64,000 nucleotides of DNA from 630D-37 sp037478835 (GCA_037478835.1 JBBFLV010000001.1:186001-250000), one strand, 5' to 3'; numbered from the stretch's first letter, positions 25,066-34,222 are shown. The notes: generated by a model from the letters alone, not told the origin. Made by a program: numbers and translations.

Positions 25066-26662
25066 GGCTTTTCGGGGGAATTTTGCTCATGGCGTATTCG
25101 GCCAGAGCGGTGATGGTGAGCGATGGGTTGACGCCGGGGTTGGCCGGCATGATCGAGCCGTCTACCACGTAGAGGCCGGGATAGTTGTGAACGCGAAACT
25201 GCTCATCGACCACCCCTTCTTCGGCATTGCGCCCGATCGGGCAACCGCCGAGAATGTGGGCCGTGGTGGGCAGGTTGAGCAGGTTTTCGCCCAGCGAGCC
25301 GGAAGCGAAGCCACCGACGCGCTGTGCCAGGTCGCGGGCGATCTCGTGTCCGATTTCCACCCGTGCCGGCACCGGTCGTTCCCGATCCGGTTCGGCGACC
25401 AGACCGCGCCGCCAGAGCGTGAAGAGGCTCCGTCCCAAGCGCAGGTGCATGCGGTTATCCACGTGTTGCATGACGAGCAGGATGGTGGAGCGCCGCGCCC
25501 AACCGGGTAGAATGTAGCTGCGCAGGGTGTCGATCGGATGCCGGAGGAAAGACCAGATCGAGAACAGAAGGCGCATAGGAATGGAGTAATTCTGCGAAAT
25601 GAGCGGAGCACCGAGAATGCGCATCAGGTCAGAACCTTCGGGGTAGCGCACCGGCTCGATGCGCGTGACTTCGTCGGCGTTGAAGATCGAGGAGATGGCA
25701 ATCCCCTCGGCATAGTTGACGCGGTCATCGCGCGCCGTGACGCCGAGCAGCGCTTCGCTGTTGGTGCGCACGTTTTCGCCCAGCCGCGGCGAGAGATTCG
25801 GCAGCGATTTGCGCACATCGCGCAGCGTGAGCAGCAGGCGCAACGTGCCGAGCACCCCGGCTGCAAAGATGACGTTGCGCGCCCGCACCCGGCCGCGTTT
25901 GCCGAAAGGAAGCCAGGCCGTGGAGCGGCGGAAGATCACCTCGTAACGTGCTCCTTCTTGGTCTTGCGCCAGCGGACGCACGTCAACAACCTCGGTTTCT
26001 GCCAGGATTTTGGCACCGTTTTTCTCGGCAAAGTACAGGTAATTCTTGGGAAGGGTGTTCTTGGCATTGTGCCGGCATCCGACCATGCATCCGCCGCAGA
26101 AAATGCATCCGCTGCGCGCCGGCCCTTGGCCGTCAAAGAAGGGATCGGGAACGCTTTGGCCGGGCGGGCCGAAGTAAATGCCCACATCGGTGGGGCGGAA
26201 GGTGGCACCCTGGCCGCGCTCCTCGGCGATCTGCTGAAGCAGCCGATCGGCGTGCCACAGGCGAGGCGTGCGCGCCACTCCCAACATGCGACGGGCGATC
26301 TCGTAATAGGGGCGGAGCACTTCGCCCCAGGGTAAGGGCTGCTGCCAGGCTGGGGTAGCGAAGGTCGCCTCGGAGGGGACCTCGAGCACACAGGCATAGC
26401 CCAAGCTACCGCCGCCTACGCCTACGCCGTGGAGCACCATCGCTCCCCTGAACAGGCTGATCTGCAGGATGCCAAAGGCGCGCAAGGCCGGTGCCCAGAG
26501 ATATTTCCAAAATTGCAGGTTCGTGCGGGCGAAATCCGTATCGTGAAAGCGCTTCCCCTTCTCCAGCACCAGGACGGAATAGCCCTTTTCGCTCAGGCGC
26601 ATGGCCGCTACGCTACCGCCAAAGCCCGAGCCGATGATGACGAAATCCCAGGTCTGCTCCAT
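25046..26662 (-). CDS. GMC-family oxidoreductase (cholesterol-oxidase-like)
   Basis: A 538-residue FAD flavoprotein. The dinucleotide motif VIIGSGFGGSVAAMRL is at the N terminus, the GMC-type substrate/FAD stretch GVGVGGGSLGYACVL near residue 80, and GCIFCGGCMVGCRHNAKNTL is a four-Cys segment present in this subgroup; the C terminus has YVVDGSIMPANPGVNPSLT. Oxidises an alcohol, substrate unknown. A TATAAT -10 for it lies at 26697-26702 (minus). Overlaps the FabL-like gene downstream. Confidence 0.87.
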   Translation of the reverse strand: MEQTWDFVIIGSGFGGSVAAMRLSEKGYSVLVLEKGKRFHDTDFARTNLQFWKYLWAPALRAFGILQISLFRGAMVLHGVGVGGGSLGYACVLEVPSEATFATPAWQQPLPWGEVLRPYYEIARRMLGVARTPRLWHADRLLQQIAEERGQGATFRPTDVGIYFGPPGQSVPDPFFDGQGPARSGCIFCGGCMVGCRHNAKNTLPKNYLYFAEKNGAKILAETEVVDVRPLAQDQEGARYEVIFRRSTAWLPFGKRGRVRARNVIFAAGVLGTLRLLLTLRDVRKSLPNLSPRLGENVRTNSEALLGVTARDDRVNYAEGIAISSIFNADEVTRIEPVRYPEGSDLMRILGAPLISQNYSIPMRLLFSIWSFLRHPIDTLRSYILPGWARRSTILLVMQHVDNRMHLRLGRSLFTLWRRGLVAEPDRERPVPARVEIGHEIARDLAQRVGGFASGSLGENLLNLPTTAHILGGCPIGRNAEEGVVDEQFRVHNYPGLYVVDGSIMPANPGVNPSLTITALAEYAMSKIPPKSHVHLRE

Positions 26663-27029
26663 GAGGCTCCTCTCAGGGTGGGGTGTCTAAGGCGCAATTA
26701 TATCGTGAAGGTAGGGGGATGGCGGGTTCGGTTTTGCGCAAGGTATCACACCCTGAGCGAAAGCTTTAGCCTGAAACACCTTCTTGCCATGTTCTTTACG
26801 CCCGCAGTGAAGAGGGCCGGCGCATCCTGCTGAGAGCGCGTGCTCAGCGCCGCTTGCCCGTTAAGTCTCTGGCCTTCGAGTTTTGGCGCTGAAGCAGCGT
26901 CGTGTCAATTCAGAGGACAGAGGTGTTGCGGAATATCGAATGTGAAACAGTAGCATTTTACATGAGCGAGCGCAGCCGCGCTATGATATACTTTTCTCAC
27001 CTTGCAAATTACAAGCCGGAGTGCTTACG
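26663..27029. other. divergent intergenic region
   Basis: It carries a minus-strand TATAAT (complement of 26697-26702) for the GMC gene, and TATGATATACT at 26982-26992 that could be the -10 of the zincin-like gene. I see no gene, tRNA or clear repeat in the middle. Confidence 0.5.
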
Positions 27030-27596
27030 ATGCGAGCTACCCAAACCGTCCCCAGTGGTTTTCATCTCAGCGATAGCTTGGTATTCGGAAAAGCCTTGAC
27101 AGTGCGTCTGCTTGTGTTTGGTTTCCTGCTCCTCATTCCCGGCATTCTCTTTTTCTCCTTCTCGACCCTGATCCTAAGGGGCGAAAAAGAACTCTCGATT
27201 AAATTTGTGCATCCGATCGCAGCGTTGATCATCGTCTTGTGCACGGTGGTCATTCACGAGTTGGTACATGGTGCATTCTTCTGGTATTTTTCCCGCGCTT
27301 GCCCACAATTTGGTCTGACGGCATTATATGCTTATGCGACTTTACCCGGTTGGTACTTTCCACGCACCCAATATCTGATCATCTGCCTGGCTCCATTCGT
27401 GCTCATTTCATTGAGCGTGTTGGCCGCGTTGGCACTGGTACCGAAACATTGGATGGATCCTCTGTTTTTGGCAGGGTTAGCGAATTTCCTTGGTTCAGTG
27501 GGCGATTTGTATGTAGCATTCTGGATACTCCGCAAGCCTAAAGATATCTGGGTGCAGGATTTACCAAACGGCATGGAAGTATATTCCAGAAATTAA
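27030..27596 (+). CDS. DUF3267-like membrane protein, putative zinc metalloprotease
   Basis: The 188-residue product has four hydrophobic segments (residues ~28-50, 65-85, 105-140, 145-165). HELVHG at residues ~77-82 is an HExxH zinc motif inside a membrane helix, as in DUF3267 putative zincins. The ATG at 27030 has GGAG 7-8 nt upstream. GC content is lower than that of its neighbours. Substrate unknown; protease activity is only predicted. Confidence 0.8.
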   Translation: MRATQTVPSGFHLSDSLVFGKALTVRLLVFGFLLLIPGILFFSFSTLILRGEKELSIKFVHPIAALIIVLCTVVIHELVHGAFFWYFSRACPQFGLTALYAYATLPGWYFPRTQYLIICLAPFVLISLSVLAALALVPKHWMDPLFLAGLANFLGSVGDLYVAFWILRKPKDIWVQDLPNGMEVYSRN

Positions 27597-27698
27597 TTTT
27601 TCCTACAACTCATCTCTGTTCCTGAAAATGCCAGAAAAGTGCTGAGCGAGATGGCAAAACGGGCCTGGACAGAAGCAGCCATTGGCAGGACAATTTTG

Positions 27699-27990
27699 TG
27701 CTAAAATAGGGCACACGAAAGGCGATGATGGGAACGAGTACGCCTGGATGCGGCAATCAGCGACCTCGGGAACGGTGCGAGCCGGGGCGAAGCACAGGCG
27801 GAAAATCCTCCCGGAGCCGCAATCTGAAATCCGTTTCGGAGAGTAGGAGCGCCGGAGCATCCCCCGTTAGGCGGATGCGGGTATAAGCCCACCAGGGCCG
27901 TACCCGGTTGAGCGCCTGCCCGGAGCAGGAAGCAGAGTGGTACCGCGCGAGCCATCGGCTCTCGTCTCTGATTGGGAGACGAGAGTTTTT
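27699..27990 (+). promoter_or_regulatory. T-box riboswitch of ileS
   Basis: An extended -10 (TGCTAAAAT, 27699-27707) precedes a ~280-nt leader. The T-box AGAGTGGTACCGCGC is at 27934-27948. It is followed by a terminator with a 10-bp stem CTCTCGTCTC/GAGACGAGAG (27959-27985) and TTTTT. GATGATGGGAACGAGTAC at ~27723-27740 and GGTGCGAGCC at ~27774 look like Stem I elements. The likely specifier is the Ile codon ATC at 27805-27807, after GAAA. Uncharged tRNA-Ile would stabilise the antiterminator. Confidence 0.92.
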
Positions 27991-28023
27991 GTTTATCTCA
28001 GGCATTCTCTTTCGGAGGTGTGT

Positions 28024-31000
28024 ATGTTCAAAGCAGTTTCGTCAAAACCGAATTTCGTCGCCCTGGAAGAAAACATCCTGCGCTTCTGGCGCGAGCATAG
28101 GATTTTTGAAAAGACGCTGGAAACGCGCCAGGGACAACCGGAATTCGTTTTCTACGAAGGGCCGCCAACGGCGAACGGACGCCCCGGCGTGCACCATGTC
28201 TTGGCGCGCGCCTTCAAGGATATGTTCCCGCGTTATAAGGTGATGCGCGGTTATCATGTCATCCGCCGCGGCGGTTGGGATACCCACGGTCTGCCGGTGG
28301 AACTGGAAGTGGAAAAGCAGCTCGGTTTCACCAGCAAGCGGCAGATCGAAGAATACGGCATTGCCCGTTTTAATGCTCTGTGCAAAGAGTCGGTTTTTAC
28401 TTACATCAAGGATTGGGAGCGGCTCACCGAGCGCATCGCCTTCTGGGTTGATCTGGAGAACGCTTATATCACCTATACCAACGACTACATCGAATCCGTA
28501 TGGTGGATTCTGAAGACGTTCTGGGATCGCGGTCTGCTCTATAAGGGCTATAAGGTGGTGCCCTATTGCCCGCGCTGTGGGACGCCGCTGGCCGATCACG
28601 AGGTGGCCCTGGGCTATGATGAGGCCACCGATCCTTCCGTCTTCGTGCGTCTGCCGCTGGTCGATCGGCCGGATACCTCCCTGCTGGTGTGGACGACCAC
28701 TCCCTGGACCCTGCCGGCCAATGTGGCCGTCGCGGCGCATCCCGAAGTGGAATACGTGACGGTGGAGTGCAAGCGCGCCGACGGCACCTCGGAGAAGCTC
28801 ATCCTGGCGCGCCCGTTGGTGGAGAAGGTTTTCCGCGAGGAAGAGGTGCGCATTCTGGAAAGTTACCCCGGCAAGAAGCTCAAAGGTCTGCGCTATCGGC
28901 CGCTTTTCACCTTCCTACCGCAGCAGAAGCCGGCTCATTACGTGGTGCTGGAAGAGTTCGTCACGGTGGAGGATGGCACGGGCTTGGTGCACATGGCGCC
29001 GGCCTTCGGCGCCGAGGATATGCAGGCGGCGCAGGAGTACGATCTGCCGATCCTGTTGACGGTCAAACCGGATGGCACCTTTATTGACGAAGTCACCCCC
29101 TGGCGCGGCCAATTTGTTAAGGATGCCGATCCGTTGATCATCCGCGATCTGGAAGCGCGCGGCCTGCTTTTCCGCGCCGAAACGTATACCCACACCTATC
29201 CCTTCTGCTGGCGCTGCAAGACGCCTTTGCTCTACTATGCCCGTCCGGCCTGGTATATCCGCACCAGCGATTTCAAGGATCGCCTGGTAGAGCTCAACCG
29301 GCGAATTCACTGGGTGCCGGAACACATCAAGGAAGGTCGCTTTGGCAATTGGCTGGCGAATAACATTGACTGGGCGCTCAGTCGCGAACGCTACTGGGGC
29401 ACGCCGCTGCCGATCTGGGAATGCGAAACCTGTGAACATCGCCAGGCGATTGGCTCGGTGGCCGAGCTTTCGCAATATGCCGGCCGCGATCTGAGCGATC
29501 TCGACCTGCACCGCCCGTATGTGGACGAGGTTACCTGGACCTGCCCGCAGTGTGGCGGCCTGATGCGCCGGGTGCCGGACCTGATCGATGTTTGGTTCGA
29601 TTCCGGGGCCATGCCGGTGGCGCAGTGGCACTATCCGTTTGAGAATCAGGAGATGTTCCGCCGCCAGTTCCCGGCGGATTACATTTGCGAAGCGGTGGAT
29701 CAGACGCGCGGCTGGTTCTATTCGTTGCACGCCATCAGCACCCTGCTCTTCGATAGCGAATGCTTCAAGAACGTGATCTGCCTGGGGTTGATCTTGGATG
29801 CCGAGGGGCAGAAGATGTCCAAGAGCCGCGGCAATATCGTCAACCCGTGGGATGTGATCAACATGCACGGTGCCGATGCCTTCCGCTGGTATCTCTATAC
29901 TGCCAGCCCGCCCGGCAACGAGCGCCGTTTCTCTGCCGATCTGGTGGGCAACGTGGTGCGCGAATTCACGCTCACGTTGTGGAATGTCTACGCTTTCTTC
30001 GTCACCTATGCCCGTGTGGACGGCTGGAAGCCGCCCGTCCAACCTCCCGCGCCGACCAACGATCTCGACACTTGGCTGCTTTCCGAGCTGAACGCGCTGG
30101 TGCGCGATGTAACCCAGGCCTACGAAGACTATAACGTCCCCGATGCCACCCGGCCGATTCAGGATTTCGTCGAGAAACTTTCGACCTGGTACCTGCGGCG
30201 CTCGCGGCGGCGCTTCTGGAAATCCGGCTCCGATGCAGATAAGGAATCCGCCTACTATACTTTGTACACTGCTCTGGTGACGGTGTCCAAATTGCTCGCC
30301 CCGGCGATGCCCTTCCTGGCCGAAGAGCTCTACCAGAACCTGGTGCGCTCGGTGGATGAAAGTGCGCCGGAGTCGGTTCACCTGGCGAATTGGCCCACCT
30401 GGGAGGCCGAACGAATCCACGAGGACCTGAACCGTGAAATGGCGCTGATCATGCGTCTGGTCTCGCTGGGGCACTCGGCGCGCCAGAAGGCCAATCGGCG
30501 CGTGCGCCAACCCTTGCGCGAAGCGGCGTTTTCGGTTGGGAATGTTCAGGAGCGCGCCGCAGTGGAGCGCTTTGCCGATCTGATCGCCGATGAGCTCAAC
30601 GTCAAGCAGGTGCGCTTGCTCGATGCGAGCACCGAGGCCGTTTCCCATACGCTCAAGCCACTGCCCAAGCAGCTCGGACAGAAATACGGCAATCGCTTCC
30701 CCGCCATTCAAAAAGCGATCCTGGCGCAGGATGCCGAACAAGCCGCCCAAATTCTGCTCTCCGGGCAGCCGTTGCGGGTGGAAGTGGAGGGAGAAGTATA
30801 TGAAATCCTGCCGGAGGAAGTGGAAGTGCGTGCCCAGGCGCGGAGCGGCTTTGCCGTTGCCGAGGATGGCCCCTATGTTGCCGCCCTGGTCACCGAGCTG
30901 ACGCCGGAGCTGATCGCCGAAGGTCTGGCACGCGAGTTCGTGCGCTATGTCCAAGACCTGCGTAAACAGGCCGATCTGGAGATCACCGATCGCATTGTGC

Positions 31001-31173
31001 TCTACGTGCAGGCCAGCGAAAACCTGCGCCGGGCGCTCGAGACCTATCGCAACTATATCCAGAACGAGACCTTAACGGTAGAATTATATTTCGAGGCGCC
31101 TGCCGCCGATTTGCCGCAAAGGCAGGAATCCTTCGATGGTGAAACGGTGCACTTCGGACTGAAGAAAGCCTGA
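28024..31173 (+). CDS. ileS: isoleucyl-tRNA synthetase
   Basis: The 1049-residue class I synthetase charges tRNA-Ile. The HIGH-type motif is PTANGRPGVHH (residues 48-58) and KMSKS is near residue 597. The editing domain has TTTPWTLPANVAVAAHP. Zinc-type Cys pairs include CPRCGTPLADHE, CWRCKTPL and CPQCG. Length and features such as GWDTHGLPVELEVEK and the long C-terminal domain fit the long, eukaryote-like IleRS (often called type 2). The ATG at 28024 has CGGAGGTG upstream; the T-box leader controls it. Confidence 0.96.
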   Translation: MFKAVSSKPNFVALEENILRFWREHRIFEKTLETRQGQPEFVFYEGPPTANGRPGVHHVLARAFKDMFPRYKVMRGYHVIRRGGWDTHGLPVELEVEKQLGFTSKRQIEEYGIARFNALCKESVFTYIKDWERLTERIAFWVDLENAYITYTNDYIESVWWILKTFWDRGLLYKGYKVVPYCPRCGTPLADHEVALGYDEATDPSVFVRLPLVDRPDTSLLVWTTTPWTLPANVAVAAHPEVEYVTVECKRADGTSEKLILARPLVEKVFREEEVRILESYPGKKLKGLRYRPLFTFLPQQKPAHYVVLEEFVTVEDGTGLVHMAPAFGAEDMQAAQEYDLPILLTVKPDGTFIDEVTPWRGQFVKDADPLIIRDLEARGLLFRAETYTHTYPFCWRCKTPLLYYARPAWYIRTSDFKDRLVELNRRIHWVPEHIKEGRFGNWLANNIDWALSRERYWGTPLPIWECETCEHRQAIGSVAELSQYAGRDLSDLDLHRPYVDEVTWTCPQCGGLMRRVPDLIDVWFDSGAMPVAQWHYPFENQEMFRRQFPADYICEAVDQTRGWFYSLHAISTLLFDSECFKNVICLGLILDAEGQKMSKSRGNIVNPWDVINMHGADAFRWYLYTASPPGNERRFSADLVGNVVREFTLTLWNVYAFFVTYARVDGWKPPVQPPAPTNDLDTWLLSELNALVRDVTQAYEDYNVPDATRPIQDFVEKLSTWYLRRSRRRFWKSGSDADKESAYYTLYTALVTVSKLLAPAMPFLAEELYQNLVRSVDESAPESVHLANWPTWEAERIHEDLNREMALIMRLVSLGHSARQKANRRVRQPLREAAFSVGNVQERAAVERFADLIADELNVKQVRLLDASTEAVSHTLKPLPKQLGQKYGNRFPAIQKAILAQDAEQAAQILLSGQPLRVEVEGEVYEILPEEVEVRAQARSGFAVAEDGPYVAALVTELTPELIAEGLAREFVRYVQDLRKQADLEITDRIVLYVQASENLRRALETYRNYIQNETLTVELYFEAPAADLPQRQESFDGETVHFGLKKA

Positions 31174-31198
31174 GCCATCAAGGATTGGGGAAACGGTT

Positions 31199-31237
31199 CA
31201 AGAGACACGAAGGATGGCCTGTTCTTCGTGTCTCTTG
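31199..31237. repeat. perfect 14-bp hairpin with CACGAAG core
   Basis: CAAGAGACACGAAG (31199-31212) pairs perfectly with CTTCGTGTCTCTTG (31224-31237) around an 11-nt loop. It lies between ileS and murA and lacks a T-run. It shares its core with the inverted repeat at 12747-12825. It could act as an mRNA stabiliser or REP-like element. Confidence 0.75.
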
Positions 31238-31273
31238 TTGCCTTGTCCGCTATTCCGCATCTTGGGAGAAACG

Positions 31274-32554
31274 ATGGAGAAATTCGTCATTCGAGGTGGT
31301 GTTCCTTTGCGTGGGGAAGTGATTCCGGGCGGCAATAAGAATGCCGCTTTGCCCCTGATGGCGGCTTCCCTGCTGACCGATGAGCCGGTCGTGCTCCATA
31401 ACGTGCCGCAAATTCGGGATGTGTTCGATATGCGCCGCCTGCTGGAGAGCCTGGGCGTCGAAGTAGAGACGATCGGGGAACGCAGCTGGCGCCTGCAAGC
31501 GCGCACGGTGCGCCCGGCCAGCCTCGACCCGGAGCTTTGTCGCCGCATTCGCGCTTCGATCCTGCTCGCCGGTCCGATGCTGGCGCGCGCCGGATACATT
31601 CACTTACCGCCCCCCGGCGGAGATGTGATCGGCCGCCGCCGTGTGGATACGCACATCCTGGCCCTGCGCGCGCTGGGAGCCGAGGTCACCTATCAGCGCA
31701 CATTTGAATTCAAGACCAACGGGCTACGCGGGGCAGATATTCTGCTCGATGAAGCCTCCGTCACCGGCACAGAAAATGCGATCATGGCCGCTGTCACGGC
31801 GCCCGGCGTGACCGTGATCCGCAATGCCGCTTCGGAGCCGCACGTGCAGGAGCTCTGTCACCTGCTGAATGCCATGGGAGCGCGCATCGAAAACATCGGC
31901 TCGAACATCCTACGCATCGAGGGCGTCCCCTCCCTGCATGGGGCCGAATTCACCATCGGTGCCGATTATCTGGAAGTGGTCAGCTTCGTCGGTGCCGCCG
32001 TGCTGACCGGCGGGGAAATCTGGATTCGCCGCGCCGGTGTGCAATATCTGGAAATGATCTCACACGTCTTTGCCCGCATGGGCATTCGCTGGGAAGTCCA
32101 TGGGGAGGACCTCTTCGTGCCGGCGGAGCAAGAGAAGCGCATTGTGCCGGATTTAGACGGGGCGATTCCGGAGATCAAGACCAACGTCTGGCCGGCCTTC
32201 CCCACCGATTTGATCAGCATTGCCATCACCGTGGCAACGCAAATGCAGGGCTCGATCCTCTTCCATGACTGGATGTATTCCGGGCGCATGTATTTCACCG
32301 ATAAACTGGTCGGCATGGGGGCACGCATTATTCTCTGCGATCCGTATCGCTGCCTGGTGCAGGGCCCCACACCGCTTTATGGTGAAAACCTAGAAAGTCC
32401 GGATATTCGCGCCGGCATGGCCTTGCTCCTAGCGGCGCTGACGGCTCAGGGTCAATCGGTGATCCGCAACATCGGGCAGATCGACCGCGGCTATGAGCGT
32501 GTGGATGAGAAGTTACGTGCCCTCGGAGCGGAGATTCAGCGCCTGAAAGAGTGA
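31274..32554 (+). CDS. murA: UDP-N-acetylglucosamine 1-carboxyvinyltransferase with Asp in place of the active-site Cys
   Basis: A 426-residue MurA, which adds enolpyruvate from PEP to UDP-GlcNAc in the first step of peptidoglycan precursor synthesis. GGNKNAALPLMAASLL with Lys22 is the substrate end. The catalytic loop is PPPGGDVIGRRRVD, with Asp117 where E. coli has Cys115. The Cys-to-Asp change is known to make MurA insensitive to fosfomycin, as in mycobacteria. The ATG at 31274 has GGGAGAA upstream; in-frame codons further up give an unlikely N terminus. A strong terminator follows. Confidence 0.95.
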   Translation: MEKFVIRGGVPLRGEVIPGGNKNAALPLMAASLLTDEPVVLHNVPQIRDVFDMRRLLESLGVEVETIGERSWRLQARTVRPASLDPELCRRIRASILLAGPMLARAGYIHLPPPGGDVIGRRRVDTHILALRALGAEVTYQRTFEFKTNGLRGADILLDEASVTGTENAIMAAVTAPGVTVIRNAASEPHVQELCHLLNAMGARIENIGSNILRIEGVPSLHGAEFTIGADYLEVVSFVGAAVLTGGEIWIRRAGVQYLEMISHVFARMGIRWEVHGEDLFVPAEQEKRIVPDLDGAIPEIKTNVWPAFPTDLISIAITVATQMQGSILFHDWMYSGRMYFTDKLVGMGARIILCDPYRCLVQGPTPLYGENLESPDIRAGMALLLAALTAQGQSVIRNIGQIDRGYERVDEKLRALGAEIQRLKE

Positions 32555-32561
32555 CTCAACT

Positions 32562-32598
32562 CACCGTCTACGTCTACGGTCTATCGTCCACCGTCTAT
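32562..32598. repeat. CCGTCTACGTCTACGG minisatellite
   Basis: CACCGTCTACGTCTACGGTC then TATCGTCCACCGTCTAT: same word family as 15380-15429, directly before a terminator. Confidence 0.7.
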
Positions 32599-32605
32599 AA
32601 ACAAA

Positions 32606-32639
32606 AACAGGCGATCCGGCATCGGTCGCCTGTTTTTTT
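32606..32639 (+). terminator. intrinsic terminator after murA
   Basis: AACAGGCGA pairs with TCGCCTGTT around an ~11-nt loop and is followed by a run of T. The upstream AAAAA may allow use on the minus strand too. Confidence 0.9.
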
Positions 32640-32659
32640 ATACCACCGTTGCGCAATTT

Positions 32660-33253
32660 TTAGGGTGGCATCAGGATAATGCGATTGGGACGGATGACAA
32701 AGGTCCACTTGTCGGTGTTATTGAAGCACAGCGCGCCTTGCGAGAGGCTATATTGGCGATCTTTGGTGGTGATATAGGCAGTTGCCGTATAGCACCCTAG
32801 CGGCAGCGCAGTGGAAACGGTGCCACCTTTGGCGATCCTGAAGCCCCGGTAGCCGCATTCGCCAAAGGGCGTCGGTGCCAGCCAGAGGGAGACCAATGCC
32901 TCGCCACCGCTTTCGTTGCGGATCAAGATCACATCGGCGATCGTGCCGGCCGGGTTGGAAGAGAGAGGCTTATTACAGGCCGTGGTCGTGTTGGTGGGGG
33001 TGGGCAACGGGGTAGGAGGCTCGGTCGGCACAAGGGTAGGCGAAGGCAGTGGAGTGGGAGAAGGCGTCTCGGTTGGCAAAGGGGTGGGGGTCGGTTGAGC
33101 GGCCACGGTTTGGGCGGCCATGGTCATGGCCATCGAAACAGCAGTCGCCTGCACCTGTGCCACATCCGGAGTTGGCGGAGTGGCAGGGGAACAGGCCATC
33201 AGCAACAGAATCAATGAGAGACTTAGGTGCAAGAGCCGCGACGTTTTCTGCAT
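32660..33253 (-). CDS. small lipoprotein, tandem paralogue A
   Basis: A 197-residue product with a lipoprotein signal (SLILLLMACS), then QVQATAVSMAMTMAAQTVAA, a Thr/Pro linker and a C-terminal domain of about 100 residues. In that domain GECGYRGF, LGCYTATAYITTK and ALCFNN place four cysteines. The protein encoded just upstream has the same layout. Exported, function unknown. Last gene of the OsmC-thioredoxin operon. Confidence 0.8.
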   Translation of the reverse strand: MQKTSRLLHLSLSLILLLMACSPATPPTPDVAQVQATAVSMAMTMAAQTVAAQPTPTPLPTETPSPTPLPSPTLVPTEPPTPLPTPTNTTTACNKPLSSNPAGTIADVILIRNESGGEALVSLWLAPTPFGECGYRGFRIAKGGTVSTALPLGCYTATAYITTKDRQYSLSQGALCFNNTDKWTFVIRPNRIILMPP

Positions 33254-33259
33254 GTGAAC

Positions 33260-33850
33260 TCAGTCAAGCTTGGCCGAGATTACCCCGGTGTTGATAAAAA
33301 TCTCCCATTGCCCTTCTGTTGTGATGCAGAAATCGCCCGCCGCCGAAGTTTTTTCTTTCTTGGTAGTAATGTAGGCATAGGCATAATAGCAACCCAAGGG
33401 AATGTTTAGGGTCAGGCTATCACCTATCCCAAGCGGCGAAACGGAGATAAAGCCGCATTCGCCCACATTGGAACGATATAGGTAGAGGGACCATGGGTTT
33501 ACCGAGCCCTTGGTCTGGTTGCGCACGATGACGGTAGTCTTCGGCCCAGGCGGGTTACTAAGTATCTTGCTGCATGGGTCGCCGCCGCTGGTTTGTGGCG
33601 TGTTGGTGGGCAGGACGGCGGTAGGAATGGCCGGAGTGGGCGTTTCGGTGGGGGTGGGAACAGGGGTGTTGGTCGGCAAGGGGGTGTTGGTCGGCATGGC
33701 GGCCAGGGTCTGGGCGGCCATGGTCAGCGCCATGGAAACGGCAGTGGCCTGAATCTCGACCGGATTGACCGTAGGTGTGGCTTGAGGGCCACAACTTGCC
33801 AGCAGCAAAACGGCGATCAACACTGGGAATAAAAGTTTCTTTACCCGCAT
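33260..33850 (-). CDS. small lipoprotein, tandem paralogue B
   Basis: A 196-residue lipoprotein (signal ...VLLLASCGPQ, then EIQATAVSMALTMAAQTLAA and a Pro/Thr linker). The C-terminal domain shares GECGF, LGCYYAYAYITTKK and FCITTEGQW with paralogue A, so the two arose by tandem duplication. The gene starts 17 bp after trxA with RBS TAGGAG and ends 6 bp before paralogue A. The conserved cysteines and the adjacent thioredoxin suggest a thiol link, but thioredoxin is cytoplasmic and this protein is exported. Confidence 0.8.
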   Translation of the reverse strand: MRVKKLLFPVLIAVLLLASCGPQATPTVNPVEIQATAVSMALTMAAQTLAAMPTNTPLPTNTPVPTPTETPTPAIPTAVLPTNTPQTSGGDPCSKILSNPPGPKTTVIVRNQTKGSVNPWSLYLYRSNVGECGFISVSPLGIGDSLTLNIPLGCYYAYAYITTKKEKTSAAGDFCITTEGQWEIFINTGVISAKLD

Positions 33851-33867
33851 ATAGTCTCCTAACTAAA

Positions 33868-34212
33868 CTAATTTTGGGAAGCAACGTTTAGGAACTGCTC
33901 GACGATGTTGCGGATGATACGCTCCGGAGCGGCGCCGACTTGGCGGTGGAGCACCTTGCCCTTGGCAATGAAGAGCAGGGTGGGGATGCCCTGTACACCG
34001 TATTTCATTGCCCATTCGGGGTTCTCATCGGTGTTGACTTTCGCCACAATGAGCTTGCCGGCATATTCTTTGGCCAGTTTTTCCAGCGTCGGGGCGATCA
34101 TTTTGCACGGGCCGCACCAGGGGGCCCAGAAGTCAACGATCACCGGCAATTCGGATTGTAGGACGGTCTTCTCGAAGGCCGCGTCGGTAACGTGAATCGG
34201 TTCACTGATCAT
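33868..34212 (-). CDS. trxA: thioredoxin
   Basis: A 114-residue thioredoxin with the redox centre WCGPC (Cys33 and Cys36) in VIVDFWAPWCGPCKMIAPTL, followed by VNTDENPEWAMKYGVQGIPT with the cis-Pro. It reduces disulfides of cytoplasmic proteins with electrons from thioredoxin reductase, which is not in the window. RBS AGGAGTTG. It lies 10 bp after the OsmC-like gene. Confidence 0.95.
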   Translation of the reverse strand: MISEPIHVTDAAFEKTVLQSELPVIVDFWAPWCGPCKMIAPTLEKLAKEYAGKLIVAKVNTDENPEWAMKYGVQGIPTLLFIAKGKVLHRQVGAAPERIIRNIVEQFLNVASQN

Positions 34213-34222
34213 GGTTCAACTC

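Noticed and set aside
28915..30954. 679-codon open frame antisense to ileS
   Set aside because: Shadow of a highly conserved synthetase in GC-rich DNA.
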